A stretch of 42,479 nucleotides of DNA from Aggregatibacter kilianii. GTDB taxonomy: Bacteria > Pseudomonadota > Gammaproteobacteria > Enterobacterales > Pasteurellaceae. Position 1 is the first letter of the stretch. The number at the start of each line of letters is the position of its first letter. The stretch spans positions 1 to 42,479 of the forward strand of contig NZ_NRCJ01000021.1 in NCBI RefSeq assembly GCF_003129965.1, given 5' to 3'. The position numbers and the translations under genes were made by a program. Under the pieces are notes generated by a model. It ran no database searches. It was not told where the DNA came from and was given only the letters and a program-made list of their open reading frames with translations. Positions 42,382 through 42,479 of this stretch are shown here, piece by piece.

Positions 42382-42479
42382 TGGCGGTGACCTACTCTCA
42401 CGTGGGGATACCCCACACTACCATCGGCATTACGGCGTTTCACTTCTGAGTTCGGTATGGAGTCAGGTGGGCCCACCGC
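42382..42479 (-). rRNA. rrf: 5S ribosomal RNA, proximal copy (5' end beyond the window)
   Basis: The minus strand shows the same conserved core (CCGAACTCAGAAGTGAAA, GCCGATGGTAGTGTGGGG) and a 3' end GTCACCGCCA close to the usual gammaproteobacterial form. Helix II pairing (GGTGGGCC) is visible at the edge; the 5' strand of helix I is outside. 23S rRNA is expected further right. Confidence 0.93.

Overview
The window comes from a Pasteurellaceae chromosome, most likely the Haemophilus/Aggregatibacter branch. The 9-base uptake signal AAGTGCGGT and its complement recur throughout, often as inverted pairs that form terminators, and the housekeeping genes (hel/e(P4), znuA with a His-rich loop, mltA-tcdA, mpl, fbp) fit that family. 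Aggregatibacter is my best guess by inference; A. aphrophilus is known to carry a type VI secretion system (T6SS). No database search was run.

Region 1 (1-18,896) is a T6SS. A long minus-strand operon runs tssB-C-E-F-G-tagH-tssJ-K-L-H(clpV)-vasI-tssA(vasJ-like)-tssM. This is the order of the Vibrio cholerae cluster, but the sigma-54 activator vasH normally found between clpV and vasI is missing. hcp (tssD) is divergent on the plus strand across a 607-base AT-rich control region. One further minus-strand gene starts at base 48 and runs off the left edge. Sheath, baseplate, membrane complex, recycling ATPase and tube are all present; no PAAR tip protein and no PpkA/PppA kinase/phosphatase pair is visible.

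Region 2 (18,994-28,007) is an effector-immunity island. vgrG encodes a 1060-residue evolved VgrG with an unusual N-terminal extension built of two related helical repeats and a C-terminal class-3-lipase-like domain (GHSLGGG, Ser933). Downstream on the same strand is an array of ankyrin-repeat genes with export signals, the probable immunity proteins: one lipoprotein directly after vgrG, two copies of a two-gene unit, a further relative, one copy broken by a stop codon, and two smaller gene remnants. Blocks of the array are separated by large hairpins made from inverted uptake signals. This region is the most likely home of something not yet described.

Region 3 (28,380-41,861) is core chromosome: lysC; proA with a TRIC-family membrane protein; an unrecognised multi-pass membrane protein; a short YadA-type trimeric autotransporter adhesin; fbp; mpl; initiator tRNA-Met; mltA-tcdA; znuA; and hel.

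Region 4 (42,021-42,479) is the distal end of an rRNA operon read on the minus strand: two tandem but divergent 5S genes, then tRNA-Asp(GTC) and tRNA-Trp(CCA).

Putative logic: the operon makes the injection machine, hcp the tube, and vgrG a spike carrying a lipase that would attack membranes from the periplasm of the target. The exported ankyrin proteins would protect the producer and kin, and the surplus copies could cover related lipases of competitors.
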